This document shows, in pieces, positions 1 to 8,730 of a DNA stretch of 64,000 nt. Within the stretch, counting starts at the first letter, position 1; the number at the start of each line of letters is the position of its first letter. The position numbers were made by a program, and so were the translations under genes. The notes under the pieces are model-generated. The model ran no database searches. It had not been told where the DNA came from and saw nothing but the letters and a program-made list of their open reading frames with translations. The stretch is from Tenacibaculum sp. (GTDB lineage: Bacteria; Bacteroidota; Bacteroidia; Flavobacteriales; Flavobacteriaceae): assembly GCA_022448525.1 (NCBI GenBank), contig JAKVCX010000004.1, positions 687,403 to 751,402 on the forward strand. Reading direction: 5' to 3'.

Positions 1-834
1 AACATCTTCAAAAGATTTGTTATCAATTTCTTTCTCTAAATTATTTTTAGCTCCTTCAATATCTACCGCAGAGATTCCAATTTTAACATAAACAGGTTCG
101 TTATTTGGGTTTTCAAAAACAAAACCAGCAATTTGTTCTCTATTTTTCGGAACTAAGTGATCTAGTTTACCTTCAATTGAATGCGAAAATTTAATATAGA
201 AGAATAATTTCTGATCGGTAGCCCATGCTTTTGAAAATCGATATCCAGATATTTCTTTATCAGAAATCATATTAATAACTCCACCCAATAATTCATCACG
301 ATGAATTAAATCGAGAATTACCACTTGGTTTTCACTAGAAGGAAACTGATATTTATGCACTCCACTTCGTTCTGAAACTGTTAATTCAACATCAATATTT
401 GTATCATTTAAATGAACTTTATAATAACCTGCCTCTGCAACTTCTTTTTTATGAGAGAACTTTGATCGATAACCTTTTTTACCATCCGAACCATTATTAA
501 AAATAATATCGTTTGTGGGCATTAATAAAACATCACCATAATCTGAAACTCCAGTTCCACTTAAATGTGTATGAGAAAATCCATAAATATATTCATCGGA
601 ATAATGATATCCAGAACATCCATCCCATCCATCTAATCGAGTATCAGGACTTAATTGCATCATTCCAAATGGCATTGTAGCTCCAGGATAAGTATGTCCG
701 TGACCACCTGTTCCAATAAAAGGATTCACATAAGAAATTAAAGGTTTGGTAATTTTAGCGGGAGTAATTGGTTTGTTTTTACAACTATACAGTAATAATC
801 CTATTAAGAAAAGGAATATTGTTTTAAGCTTCAT
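1..834 (-). CDS. GH92 family alpha-mannosidase, N-terminal part (cut by the left window edge)
   Basis: The frame stays open from an ATG at 832-834 to the first base, so about 278 N-terminal residues are visible and the catalytic C-terminal half is missing. The start is a lipoprotein signal peptide (MKLKTIFLFLIGLLLYSC), which suggests an exported lipid-anchored enzyme. It is followed by VNPFIGTGGHGHTYPGATMP and, after a short gap, QLSPDTR. This block is characteristic of glycoside hydrolase family 92, whose members are calcium-dependent exo-alpha-mannosidases acting on N-glycans or mannan. It is divergent from the GH20 gene at 875 across 40 bases, so the two probably share a control region and act together on host or algal glycoproteins. 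Linkage specificity cannot be inferred from this half. Confidence 0.9.
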   Translation of the reverse strand, partial: MKLKTIFLFLIGLLLYSCKNKPITPAKITKPLISYVNPFIGTGGHGHTYPGATMPFGMMQLSPDTRLDGWDGCSGYHYSDEYIYGFSHTHLSGTGVSDYGDVLLMPTNDIIFNNGSDGKKGYRSKFSHKKEVAEAGYYKVHLNDTNIDVELTVSERSGVHKYQFPSSENQVVILDLIHRDELLGGVINMISDKEISGYRFSKAWATDQKLFFYIKFSHSIEGKLDHLVPKNREQIAGFVFENPNNEPVYVKIGISAVDIEGAKNNLEKEIDNKSFEDV

Positions 835-874
835 TTGGTTTAGATTCTTATTTTTAGGATTCTAATATACTAAA

Positions 875-3136
875 ATGAAAATTTTAAAGTACTTCATTCT
901 TCTTCTATTAACATTTACACAGTGCACAAAAAAGATTGAGAAACCAATTCAACCAAGTATAATTCCTTTACCTAATTTCCAAAACATAACTGAAGGAGTT
1001 TTCTTACTTTCAAATAACACTCATATTAAGGGAGATCAAGAACTATCTATAGTTATAGATTACTTTGAATCACATTTAAAAACAAATCTTCGAATTTCTC
1101 CAAACTCACTTCAAAAGAAAACTCAAATACTTTTTTCAATTGACAAAGAGATTAATAATGATGAAGAATATCATTTATCAATTACAAAAAATGAAATTCG
1201 AATACAATCTAAAACAGCTAAAGGGGCTTTTTATGCGGTACAATCGTTAATACAATTATTACCAACAAATAATGATGCAACAGAAATTGCTATTCAATGT
1301 TTAGAAATTAAAGATAAACCTGAATTTGTTTATCGAGGAATGCATTTAGACGTTGCGAGACACATGTTTTCAGTAGCATTCATTAAAAAATACATTGACG
1401 TTATTGCCTCATTGAAATACAATACTTTTCATTGGCACTTAACCGAAGATCAAGGTTGGAGAATTGAAATAAAGAAATATCCTAAGCTACAAGAAATAGC
1501 CGCATTTAGAGATGAAACTTTAATTGGACATTATAACGATCAACCGCAACAATTCGATGGTAAAAAATATGGCGGTTATTATACACAAGAAGAAATAAAG
1601 GAAATTGTACAATATGCATCTGAACGCTTTGTAGAAATTATTCCCGAAATAGAAATGCCTGGACATTCACAAGCTGCAATTGCCGCTTATCCAGAATTAG
1701 GATGCACTGGAGAAAAAGTTGAAGTAGCCATAAAATGGGGAGTTTTTGATGAAGTGTATTGTCCTTCGGAAACAACTTTTAAGTTTCTTGAAGATGTAAT
1801 TGATGAAGTTGTTGAACTATTTCCTGGCAAATACATTCATATTGGCGGAGATGAAACTCCCAAAACAAAATGGAAAAACTCAGCCTTCTGTCAAGAATTA
1901 ATCAAAGAGAAAAACCTAAAAGATGAAAATGGATTACAAAGCTATTTTATCTCTAGAATGGAAAAATATATCAACTCCAAGGGGAAACAAATTATTGGTT
2001 GGGATGAAATTTTAGAAGGAGGCTTAGCTCCAAATGCCACAGTAATGTCTTGGCGTGGAAATGAAGGTGCAATTAAAGGAGCAAAAGAACATCATAATGT
2101 GATATTAACTCCATTGTCTCATTGCTATTTTGATTATTATCAATCAGAAAATGAAAATGAACCTTTAGCTATTGGTGGTTTTTTACCACTTCAAAAAGTT
2201 TATAGTTTTAATCCTATTCCCGAAGAATTGACTAAAGAAGAATCTAAATATGTTTTAGGTGCTCAAGGAAACGTTTGGACAGAGTATATGAAAACTCCTG
2301 AAAAAGTTGAATATATGGCTTTTCCGAGAGCAATTGCACTAGCAGAAGTGCTATGGTCTAAACCTGAACATAAAAATTTTGACGATTTTAAAAATAGGTT
2401 ACTTCAATTTCAAGATAGACTAACATCTAAAAAAGTAAATTTTGCAAACCATTTATATGAGGTATCAGGAAATCTTGGAAGAAATGAAGATAACAAGCTT
2501 ATGTATTCTCTTTCATCTGCTACCAAAGACGCACAAATTAGATATACTTTAAATGGTAACACTCCAACAGAAAACTCCAATGTATATACAACGCCAGTAG
2601 ATATTAATGAAACAACCACAATCAAAGCAGCTAGTTTCAAAGGAAAAAATCAAATAAGTAATATCCATCAAAACACAATTAACTTACACAAAGCCGTTGG
2701 AAAAAACATTACACTAAGTGTAAAACCAAACGAATCTTATAACGCGGGAGGAAAACAAGCTTTAATTAATGGAATTTCAGGAAGTAATAAACGTTACGGA
2801 GATAAAGAATGGTTAGGTTTCTTTGGTGATGATGTAACTGTAACTATCGATTTAGATAGTGAAACGACAATCAACTCAATTAAAACAAGGTTTTATAATG
2901 GAAATGGTCAGTGGATTTATGCCCCTAAAAAACTATCTATAAAATTTGACAATACCGAAAAACAAACATTCAATATCAATAGTGAAGGAATATTAGTGGA
3001 TTTCCAGGCAAACTTTAAAAATGTAAAAGCCAAAACGATTAAAATTGAGATTCCTAATTTTGGTGTTATTCCTAAAGGAAGACAAGGTGGTGGTTACCGA
3101 GCTTGGACATTTATTGATGAAATACTTATTGAATAA
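875..3136 (+). CDS. GH20 beta-N-acetylhexosaminidase, lipoprotein
   Basis: This enzyme removes terminal beta-linked GlcNAc or GalNAc from glycans or chitin oligomers. The 753-residue protein starts with a lipoprotein signal peptide ending at Cys17. An N-terminal GH20b-like domain (about 25-145) precedes the GH20 TIM barrel (about 150-510). The barrel carries HIGGDE at 322-327, where Asp326-Glu327 are the substrate-assisted catalytic pair, and HWHLTEDQGWR upstream. A chitobiase C-terminal-type domain (about 535-600) and a terminal beta-sandwich resembling a carbohydrate-binding F5/8 type C module (about 620-753) follow. Its stop codon overlaps the cutC start by one base (TAATG), so the two are translationally coupled. 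With the divergent GH92 gene it forms a small glycan-degrading locus. Confidence 0.95.
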   Translation: MKILKYFILLLLTFTQCTKKIEKPIQPSIIPLPNFQNITEGVFLLSNNTHIKGDQELSIVIDYFESHLKTNLRISPNSLQKKTQILFSIDKEINNDEEYHLSITKNEIRIQSKTAKGAFYAVQSLIQLLPTNNDATEIAIQCLEIKDKPEFVYRGMHLDVARHMFSVAFIKKYIDVIASLKYNTFHWHLTEDQGWRIEIKKYPKLQEIAAFRDETLIGHYNDQPQQFDGKKYGGYYTQEEIKEIVQYASERFVEIIPEIEMPGHSQAAIAAYPELGCTGEKVEVAIKWGVFDEVYCPSETTFKFLEDVIDEVVELFPGKYIHIGGDETPKTKWKNSAFCQELIKEKNLKDENGLQSYFISRMEKYINSKGKQIIGWDEILEGGLAPNATVMSWRGNEGAIKGAKEHHNVILTPLSHCYFDYYQSENENEPLAIGGFLPLQKVYSFNPIPEELTKEESKYVLGAQGNVWTEYMKTPEKVEYMAFPRAIALAEVLWSKPEHKNFDDFKNRLLQFQDRLTSKKVNFANHLYEVSGNLGRNEDNKLMYSLSSATKDAQIRYTLNGNTPTENSNVYTTPVDINETTTIKAASFKGKNQISNIHQNTINLHKAVGKNITLSVKPNESYNAGGKQALINGISGSNKRYGDKEWLGFFGDDVTVTIDLDSETTINSIKTRFYNGNGQWIYAPKKLSIKFDNTEKQTFNINSEGILVDFQANFKNVKAKTIKIEIPNFGVIPKGRQGGGYRAWTFIDEILIE

Positions 3137-3840
3137 TGAAATTAGAGATTTGTGCAAATTCATATCAATCGGCATTAAATGCAGAACAAGCTGGAGCTCA
3201 TCGAATAGAATTGTGTTCTGAATTGAATTCTGGAGGAATTACGCCTTCTTATGGATTGATTCAAAAGGTGACTTCGGAATTATCCATAGAAACCTTTGTT
3301 CTAATTCGACCAAGAAGTGGGAATTTTGTGTACTCCGAAGCTGAATTCGATATTATGAAACAAGACATAGTTAAATGTAAATCATTAGGTGTAAATGGGA
3401 TTGTTTCAGGTGTTTTAATGAAAGATAATACAATTGACATAGAAAGAACTAAAGAATTGATTTCATTAGCTTATCCTCTTCCTTTTACTTTTCATAGAGC
3501 ATTTGATTTGGTTACGAATCCAACTGAAAGTATCCAGCAATTAATTGATTTAAAAGCAGATCGAGTTTTAACTTCTGGTCAAAAAAACAAAGTTTTAGAT
3601 GGAATAATGTTGTTAATAGATCTAAAGGAAAAATTTAGCAATCAGATTATTATTTTACCTGGATCTGGAATAAACTCAAACAACGTTGGTGATTTCAAAA
3701 AAGCTGGTTTTACTGAAGTTCATGCTTCAGCTTCAGTTACAATTGAAGAAAGTACTGCTTTGAATTTTGACGAAATATCTCAAACGGTTTCTGACTCAGA
3801 AGAAATAACGAGGATTTTAAACGTTATTCAGAACTTTTAA
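3136..3840 (+). CDS. cutC: CutC family protein (copper homeostasis protein homologue)
   Basis: This is a 234-residue TIM-barrel protein of the CutC family. Family signatures visible are LEICANSYQSALNAEQAGAH at the N-terminus, then RIELCSEL, GGITPSYG, RPRSGNF, TFHRAFD, DRVLTSGQ and LPGSGIN, with length typical of the family. CutC was named for copper tolerance in E. coli, but its enzymatic role is unresolved. The ATG overlaps the GH20 stop codon (TAATG). That tight coupling suggests a glycan or amino-sugar related job here rather than metal homeostasis, but this is inference. Its 3' end overlaps the convergent glycosyltransferase gene by 17 bases. Confidence 0.93.
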   Translation: MKLEICANSYQSALNAEQAGAHRIELCSELNSGGITPSYGLIQKVTSELSIETFVLIRPRSGNFVYSEAEFDIMKQDIVKCKSLGVNGIVSGVLMKDNTIDIERTKELISLAYPLPFTFHRAFDLVTNPTESIQQLIDLKADRVLTSGQKNKVLDGIMLLIDLKEKFSNQIIILPGSGINSNNVGDFKKAGFTEVHASASVTIEESTALNFDEISQTVSDSEEITRILNVIQNF

Positions 3841-4783
3841 ATAAATAAGATTTTAAGAATCCTAAACCGTAACCATAAAATTGAGTAAGTGTCGTTATAA
3901 TACTCAAATAAGCAACTTTAATACTTTTGTTTTGTAGTAAAGAATCTAAAAACAAAACTGCAAAATACAGGACATAACATATTAAAAATTGCCAATAACC
4001 AAATAAAGCCAATATCAAAAACACATCTATTCCTAAGATAAAAACACTTGGAAACCAATAGGTAATTTTCTTTGTACTTGGAAATCTTCTATTTAATTGT
4101 GGTCGTGCAGTTCCAAAAGAAAAGGTTTGTTTAAAAAATTGTTTGATACTTGTTCTTCGCTTGTGATACACATAAGCATCAGAAATTAATTGGGTTTCGT
4201 AGTCTTCTCTCCATAATCGGAACGATAAATCGATGTCCTCTCCTACTTTGTAATGATTGAATCCTTTTGTTTTTTCGAAAGCTTTTTTGGAAATTCCCAT
4301 ATTGAAACTTCTTGGTTGAAATTTTCCGACACTTTTCTTTTTGCCTCGAATTCCTCCAGTCGTAAAAACAGAAGTCATAGAATAATTAATTGCCTTTTGT
4401 AAAGGAGTAAAACTCTCATGAGCTTTATCCGGTCCACCAAAAGCATCTGTAAAATTATTCAACAAAGCATATTTTACACTTCTTAAATAAGTATTTGGTA
4501 AAATAACATCAGAATCTAAAATGATGAAGTAGTTTCCTGTTGCCCTCTCCATTCCAAAATTACGGGACATTCCAGCTCCAGAATTTTCTTTATAATAGTA
4601 CTTAATGTTTAGGCTTGAAGAATACCTTTCAACCATTTCTTCCGAAGAATTATCAGAACCATCTTCCACAATTATTATTTCATACGCATCCTCAAAGTTT
4701 TGATTTGTCAAACTAAAAAGTAACTCATCAATCTCTTTTGGACGATTATAAACCGGTACAATTATGGAAAATGCTAAATTCAT
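3824..4783 (-). CDS. Family 2 glycosyltransferase, membrane-associated
   Basis: The 319-residue protein begins with a GT-A nucleotide-sugar binding fold: FSIIVPVYNRPKEIDELLFS at the N-terminus, IIVEDGS, then ILDSDVI as the DxD-like metal/nucleotide site near residue 95. It has GEDIDLSFRLW near 180, matching the ED-type acceptor/catalytic motif of GT2 enzymes. Two or three hydrophobic segments lie at about 240-305, so it is probably anchored at the inner membrane. Related enzymes act in exopolysaccharide, O-antigen or lipid glycosylation; donor and acceptor cannot be read from the sequence. It starts immediately after the stop of the DUF3050 gene and is likely co-transcribed with it. Confidence 0.88.
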   Translation of the reverse strand: MNLAFSIIVPVYNRPKEIDELLFSLTNQNFEDAYEIIIVEDGSDNSSEEMVERYSSSLNIKYYYKENSGAGMSRNFGMERATGNYFIILDSDVILPNTYLRSVKYALLNNFTDAFGGPDKAHESFTPLQKAINYSMTSVFTTGGIRGKKKSVGKFQPRSFNMGISKKAFEKTKGFNHYKVGEDIDLSFRLWREDYETQLISDAYVYHKRRTSIKQFFKQTFSFGTARPQLNRRFPSTKKITYWFPSVFILGIDVFLILALFGYWQFLICYVLYFAVLFLDSLLQNKSIKVAYLSIITTLTQFYGYGLGFLKSYLFKSSE

Positions 4784-5563
4784 TTATACTAACGTAGACT
4801 CATTAATTTCCTTAGTAATTCCATTCCAAAGGTGAATTCTCATTTTAAGTGCTTTTTTCGCATAGAATAACACATCTTCCCATTTTTGTTGATCATCTCC
4901 GCATAATTCTTCAATCATTTCTAATGATAGCGGACCATGCTCATCTCCATCCAACTCAATGTGCCTTTTTAAATAATACGTTAACTTACTGTAATTAACA
5001 CGGCTTTCTTCTTCTGTATTTTTTACAATTTCTAAGAACATATCAGGAATTAAATCCTCACGACCAAAAGTAAAAACAGATGCAATTAAATGAGCTTCAT
5101 TTGTTTTAATAACTTCAAAAGTAAACGATACAAAGTCCTTAACAGCTTCATTTACATTACTTTTTTGAAGAGCTTCTTCTATAACTGTTCCGTCATAAAC
5201 TTCAGAAATAAAATTAGCTATTGATGAAGTACTAGCGCCAACTTGCTTCATTGCATCCACATACATTTCGAAATGACTCTTAGGTTCTCCTAATTCATTT
5301 ACATCAGTTTCTTCTCCTAAAACGATTTCGTTTATAAAACGAGCCGTTTTTGTATTTACTTTTGGAAACCAAGGCAAACTCACACAAGTTAACTCTCTTT
5401 GCAAAGCTTTCAAAAGTGACATAAAATCCCAAACCGCATAGACATGAGATTCCATAAAAGTTTTTACGTCATCTATGTTTTGAAGCGAAGCATATAACTT
5501 ATGTTCTCTTAATTCTATTCTTAATCCTTCTAACTCTTCTTCTATGAAAGAAATACTACTCAT
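4784..5563 (-). CDS. DUF3050 family protein (heme oxygenase-like fold)
   Basis: The 259-residue protein matches the DUF3050 family by its N-terminal half: [20 protein letters not shown], then [19 protein letters not shown] and LPWFP. It is predicted all-helical, with conserved His and Glu positions ([30 protein letters not shown]) that resemble metal ligands of the heme-oxygenase-like diiron superfamily. No signal peptide or membrane segment is seen, so it is cytosolic. Biochemical function is unknown. It is directly followed by the glycosyltransferase gene with no intergenic base and is separated from fabI upstream by a strong terminator, so the two form their own unit. Confidence 0.85.
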   Translation of the reverse strand: MSSISFIEEELEGLRIELREHKLYASLQNIDDVKTFMESHVYAVWDFMSLLKALQRELTCVSLPWFPKVNTKTARFINEIVLGEETDVNELGEPKSHFEMYVDAMKQVGASTSSIANFISEVYDGTVIEEALQKSNVNEAVKDFVSFTFEVIKTNEAHLIASVFTFGREDLIPDMFLEIVKNTEEESRVNYSKLTYYLKRHIELDGDEHGPLSLEMIEELCGDDQQKWEDVLFYAKKALKMRIHLWNGITKEINESTLV

Positions 5564-5577
5564 AAAATATAAACAAT

Positions 5578-5605
5578 AAAAAATGCAAATCTAAAGATTT
5601 GCATT
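5578..5605 (-). terminator. Rho-independent terminator downstream of fabI
   Basis: An 11-base inverted repeat, AATGCAAATCT (5582-5592) and AGATTTGCATT (5595-5605), is followed on the minus strand by a run of T. It lies just past the fabI stop at 5637 and upstream of the DUF3050 gene. Confidence 0.85.
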
Positions 5606-5636
5606 CTTGTATTTTGATTCTTGTAATAAGAAATTT

Positions 5637-6449
5637 TTATTCTTCGATAAAACGTTCCATTACTGCATCACTTACTCCCATGTTTGAGAATCCACCATCG
5701 TGGAATAAGTTTTGTAATGTTACTTTTTTAGTTAAGTCAGAGAACAATGAGATTGTATAATCTGCACACTCTAATGCTGTAGCGTTTCCTAATGGAGACA
5801 TTTTTTCTGCGTAACTAATAAATCCATCAAATCCTTTAACTCCTTGACCAGCAGTTGTTGGAGTTGGAGATTGAGAAATTGTATTTACACGAACTTTATG
5901 GTCTCTTCCGAAGAAATAACCAAAACTACGAGCAATAGATTCTAAATATGCTTTGTTATCAGCCATATCATTATAATCTGGGAAAACTCTTTGAGCTGCC
6001 ATATAAGTTAAAGCTACGATACTTCCCCACTCATTCATTGCTTGTTTGTTGTATAAAACATTCATTGTTTTGTGAAAAGATACAGCAGAAACATCCCATC
6101 CTTTTGTTGTGAAATCGTACTTAGGATCTGTGTAATGTTTTCCTTTACGAACATTTACAGACATTCCAATTGAGTGTAAAACAAAGTCTAATTTACCTCC
6201 TAAAATTTCCATAGATTTTTCAACTAAATTAGTTAAATCTTCCATAGAAGTAGCATCGGCAGGAATCACTTGCGATCCAGTTTTCTCAGCTAATTCATTT
6301 AATTGCCCCATTCTAAGAGCAATTGGCGCATTAGTTAATACAAACTCTGCTCCTTCTTCATGAGCTCTTTCTGCAACTTTCCAAGCGATTGAATTTTGAT
6401 CTAACGCTCCGAAAATAATTCCTTTCTTACCTTTTAATAAGTTATACAT
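5637..6449 (-). CDS. fabI: Enoyl-[acyl-carrier-protein] reductase (NADH), FabI type
   Basis: This enzyme catalyses the last, NAD(P)H-dependent reduction in each cycle of type II fatty acid elongation. The 270-residue protein is a short-chain dehydrogenase-fold ENR. It shows the FabI nucleotide-binding start KKGIIFGALDQNSIAW (8-23) rather than the GxxxGxG of ordinary SDRs. The FabI active site is seen as Tyr149, Tyr159 and Lys166 (YNDMADNK), the Y-x6-K spacing of FabI, and SQSPTPTTAGQGV corresponds to the flexible substrate-binding loop. It sits 18 bases after the TPR gene and ends at a strong terminator. A second enzyme resembling the unrelated ENR FabK is encoded at 57557-58489. Confidence 0.96.
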   Translation of the reverse strand: MYNLLKGKKGIIFGALDQNSIAWKVAERAHEEGAEFVLTNAPIALRMGQLNELAEKTGSQVIPADATSMEDLTNLVEKSMEILGGKLDFVLHSIGMSVNVRKGKHYTDPKYDFTTKGWDVSAVSFHKTMNVLYNKQAMNEWGSIVALTYMAAQRVFPDYNDMADNKAYLESIARSFGYFFGRDHKVRVNTISQSPTPTTAGQGVKGFDGFISYAEKMSPLGNATALECADYTISLFSDLTKKVTLQNLFHDGGFSNMGVSDAVMERFIEE

Positions 6450-6467
6450 GTTTTAGTGTTTATTTTC

Positions 6468-6983
6468 CTATTGGTTAATTAATCTTAAGCGTTGCATTAA
6501 GGTCATTTTTCTTTTTACCCTATTTACAGACGCATATATCGAGTCTAATGTTTTGTTGTTTAATGTTTCCTGAATCGACAACTTATAATACTTATGAGCA
6601 CTCTTTAAATCTTTCTTTAATTCAAAAGCTTGTCCCATTTTGTTATAAATTGTTGATTTATCTACAACAGAACTATTTATGACCTTGTTGCCAAATGTAA
6701 TCATTTCATCATTAAGATTCATATCAATTAACAAATATGCATAATTACTATAGGCCGCATGATAATCTGGTGCGAACTTAATGGCTAATTCTAAATGTTT
6801 TTTTGCTTTTGGATAATTATTAAACTTCAAATTATATAACCATCCTAAATGATTATGAGCTCTTCCATAATCAGGAAACTCTTCCAATAAATCGTATAAT
6901 CTTTCTTTAGCCTCAACTATTTGGTTCTCCTCAATCATTTGATCTGCTTCGAAAAATAAATCTTCCGCTCTGTTATCACTCAT
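6468..6983 (-). CDS. Tetratricopeptide repeat protein
   Basis: The 171-residue protein has no signal peptide and contains about three TPR units: around 25-60 (LLEEFPDYGRAHNHLGWLYN), 60-95 (AIKFAPDYHAAYSNYAYLLI) and 110-145 (NKMGQAFELKKDLKSAHKYY). TPR solenoids mediate protein-protein contacts; the partner is unknown. It lies 6 bases downstream of recN and 18 bases upstream of fabI, so it is almost certainly co-transcribed with them. Confidence 0.85.
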   Translation of the reverse strand: MSDNRAEDLFFEADQMIEENQIVEAKERLYDLLEEFPDYGRAHNHLGWLYNLKFNNYPKAKKHLELAIKFAPDYHAAYSNYAYLLIDMNLNDEMITFGNKVINSSVVDKSTIYNKMGQAFELKKDLKSAHKYYKLSIQETLNNKTLDSIYASVNRVKRKMTLMQRLRLINQ

Positions 6984-6989
6984 AACCTT

Positions 6990-8642
6990 TTAATTTAATA
7001 GTTCTTTCGCGTGTGTTAATGCACTATCTGAAATGTCCTTTCCGCTTAACATTTCAGCAATTTCAACAATTCTCTCATCTGTTGAAAGTAATTTTAAATT
7101 AGATGCAGTTTTTCCGTTTTTATCTTCTTTAAATACTTTATAATGAGATTTTCCTTTTGAGGCAATTTGAGGTAAATGCGTAATCGCTATTACTTGCATA
7201 TATTGACTCATTTGTTGCATTATGTTGGCTATTTTATTAGAAACTTCACCCGAAACTCCAGTGTCAATTTCATCAAAAATAATAGTTGGTAGTTTTGTGT
7301 TTTCTGAAAGTATTTTCTTTATGGAAAGCATAATTCTTGATAATTCACCTCCCGAGGCAACTTTTTTCAGTTCTCCAAAATTCCCTCCTTTATTTGCTGA
7401 AAACAAAAATGCTAATTCATCCTTCCCATTTGTGTAATATTGTTCTGAAGGAGTTACTTCAATAGAAAAACGAGCATTTGGCATTCCTAATTCCGATAAC
7501 AAAAACTCCAATTCCTTCTTTAATTTCGGAATTGCCTTATTTCTCTGATTTGAAATTAATAATGCAACATCATCTAATTTCTTGGCAACATCATCTACTT
7601 CTTGTTGTTTCTTATCTATAATTTCTGAAGCATTCTCAACTCCACCTACCCTTTCAGCTAATTGTTGGTGAATTACAGCCAACTCTTCTAACGAACCAAC
7701 TTGATGTTTTTTTTGTAAAGAATAAATTAATTGTAATCGTTCGTTAACAATTTCTAATTCATTCGGATTGAAATCAACTGTCTCGTTTGAACGTTCAAGC
7801 TCAACAACAACATCATCTAATTCTATTTTTATGCTGGCAACACGATTATACAATTCTTGATATTCCTTTGAAAATGTACTTACTTTTTGCAAAGTATTTT
7901 CGAGAGAGTACAACAAATTTTGTGCTCCAACTTCTTCATTAGTTGTTATTTGTAAAGCTTCAGATAAACTAGTTTTAATATCCTCCACATTATTTAAAAC
8001 ATCTAACTTTCCTTCTAATTCTTCTTGTTCCTTTTCTTTTAAATCAGCTTCTTCTAACTCTTTGAATAAATGTAAATTGTATTCATATTGCTGATTCTCA
8101 TTCTCCTGATTTTCTTTTAATAATCGTAGTTCCTTTAAAAGTTTATTGTATTTCTTCAATCCTCTTTTATATGAGGCTACTCGCTTATCATTTTTAGCTA
8201 AAGCATCAATCACAGAAAACTGAAATAACGCATCAGAAATTTGTAATGTTTGGTGTTGTGAATGAATATCGACTAATTTCGACTTTAATTCACTTAATGA
8301 ACTTAAGTTTACAGGAGTATCATTTACAAAGGCCCGTGATTTACCAGATGGTAAAATTTCTCTTCTAATGATTGTTTTATCTTCATAATCCAAATCATTT
8401 GCTTCAAAAAAATCTTGAAGTACATAAGCCGTTAAATCAAATTCGGCTTCAATTATACATTTAGATTCGTTGTTCTTTAAAGAACCTAGATCTGCTCTAT
8501 TACCAAGAACTAATCCTAAAGCTCCTAAAAGAATTGATTTTCCCGAACCTGTTTCTCCAGTAATAATAGATAATCCATCAGAGAAATTGATAGATAACTC
8601 ATCTATTAAGGCGTAATTTTGTATTGATAAATGATGTAACAA
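6990..8642 (-). CDS. recN: DNA repair protein RecN
   Basis: This SMC-like ATPase acts early in recombinational repair of double-strand breaks. The 550-residue length fits RecN. Walker A is GETGSGKS (29-36). A long coiled-coil region spans about 150-370, and the C-terminal ATPase half has SGGELSRIMLSIK (ABC-type signature) and TIIFDEIDTGVSG (Walker B). The start MLHHLSIQNYALIDEL is the classic RecN N-terminus. It belongs to the minus-strand block with porD, coaBC, rpoZ and bamD upstream; an 88-base gap to porD may hold a separate promoter. Confidence 0.96.
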   Translation of the reverse strand: MLHHLSIQNYALIDELSINFSDGLSIITGETGSGKSILLGALGLVLGNRADLGSLKNNESKCIIEAEFDLTAYVLQDFFEANDLDYEDKTIIRREILPSGKSRAFVNDTPVNLSSLSELKSKLVDIHSQHQTLQISDALFQFSVIDALAKNDKRVASYKRGLKKYNKLLKELRLLKENQENENQQYEYNLHLFKELEEADLKEKEQEELEGKLDVLNNVEDIKTSLSEALQITTNEEVGAQNLLYSLENTLQKVSTFSKEYQELYNRVASIKIELDDVVVELERSNETVDFNPNELEIVNERLQLIYSLQKKHQVGSLEELAVIHQQLAERVGGVENASEIIDKKQQEVDDVAKKLDDVALLISNQRNKAIPKLKKELEFLLSELGMPNARFSIEVTPSEQYYTNGKDELAFLFSANKGGNFGELKKVASGGELSRIMLSIKKILSENTKLPTIIFDEIDTGVSGEVSNKIANIMQQMSQYMQVIAITHLPQIASKGKSHYKVFKEDKNGKTASNLKLLSTDERIVEIAEMLSGKDISDSALTHAKELLN

Positions 8643-8730
8643 AAGCTATCTTTTATAGCCTGTAAAAATAAGGAATTTTGTAAAAAAAGAAGTAAACAAT
8701 TTGATTTACGTAAAAACTTTTAACTTGAAA

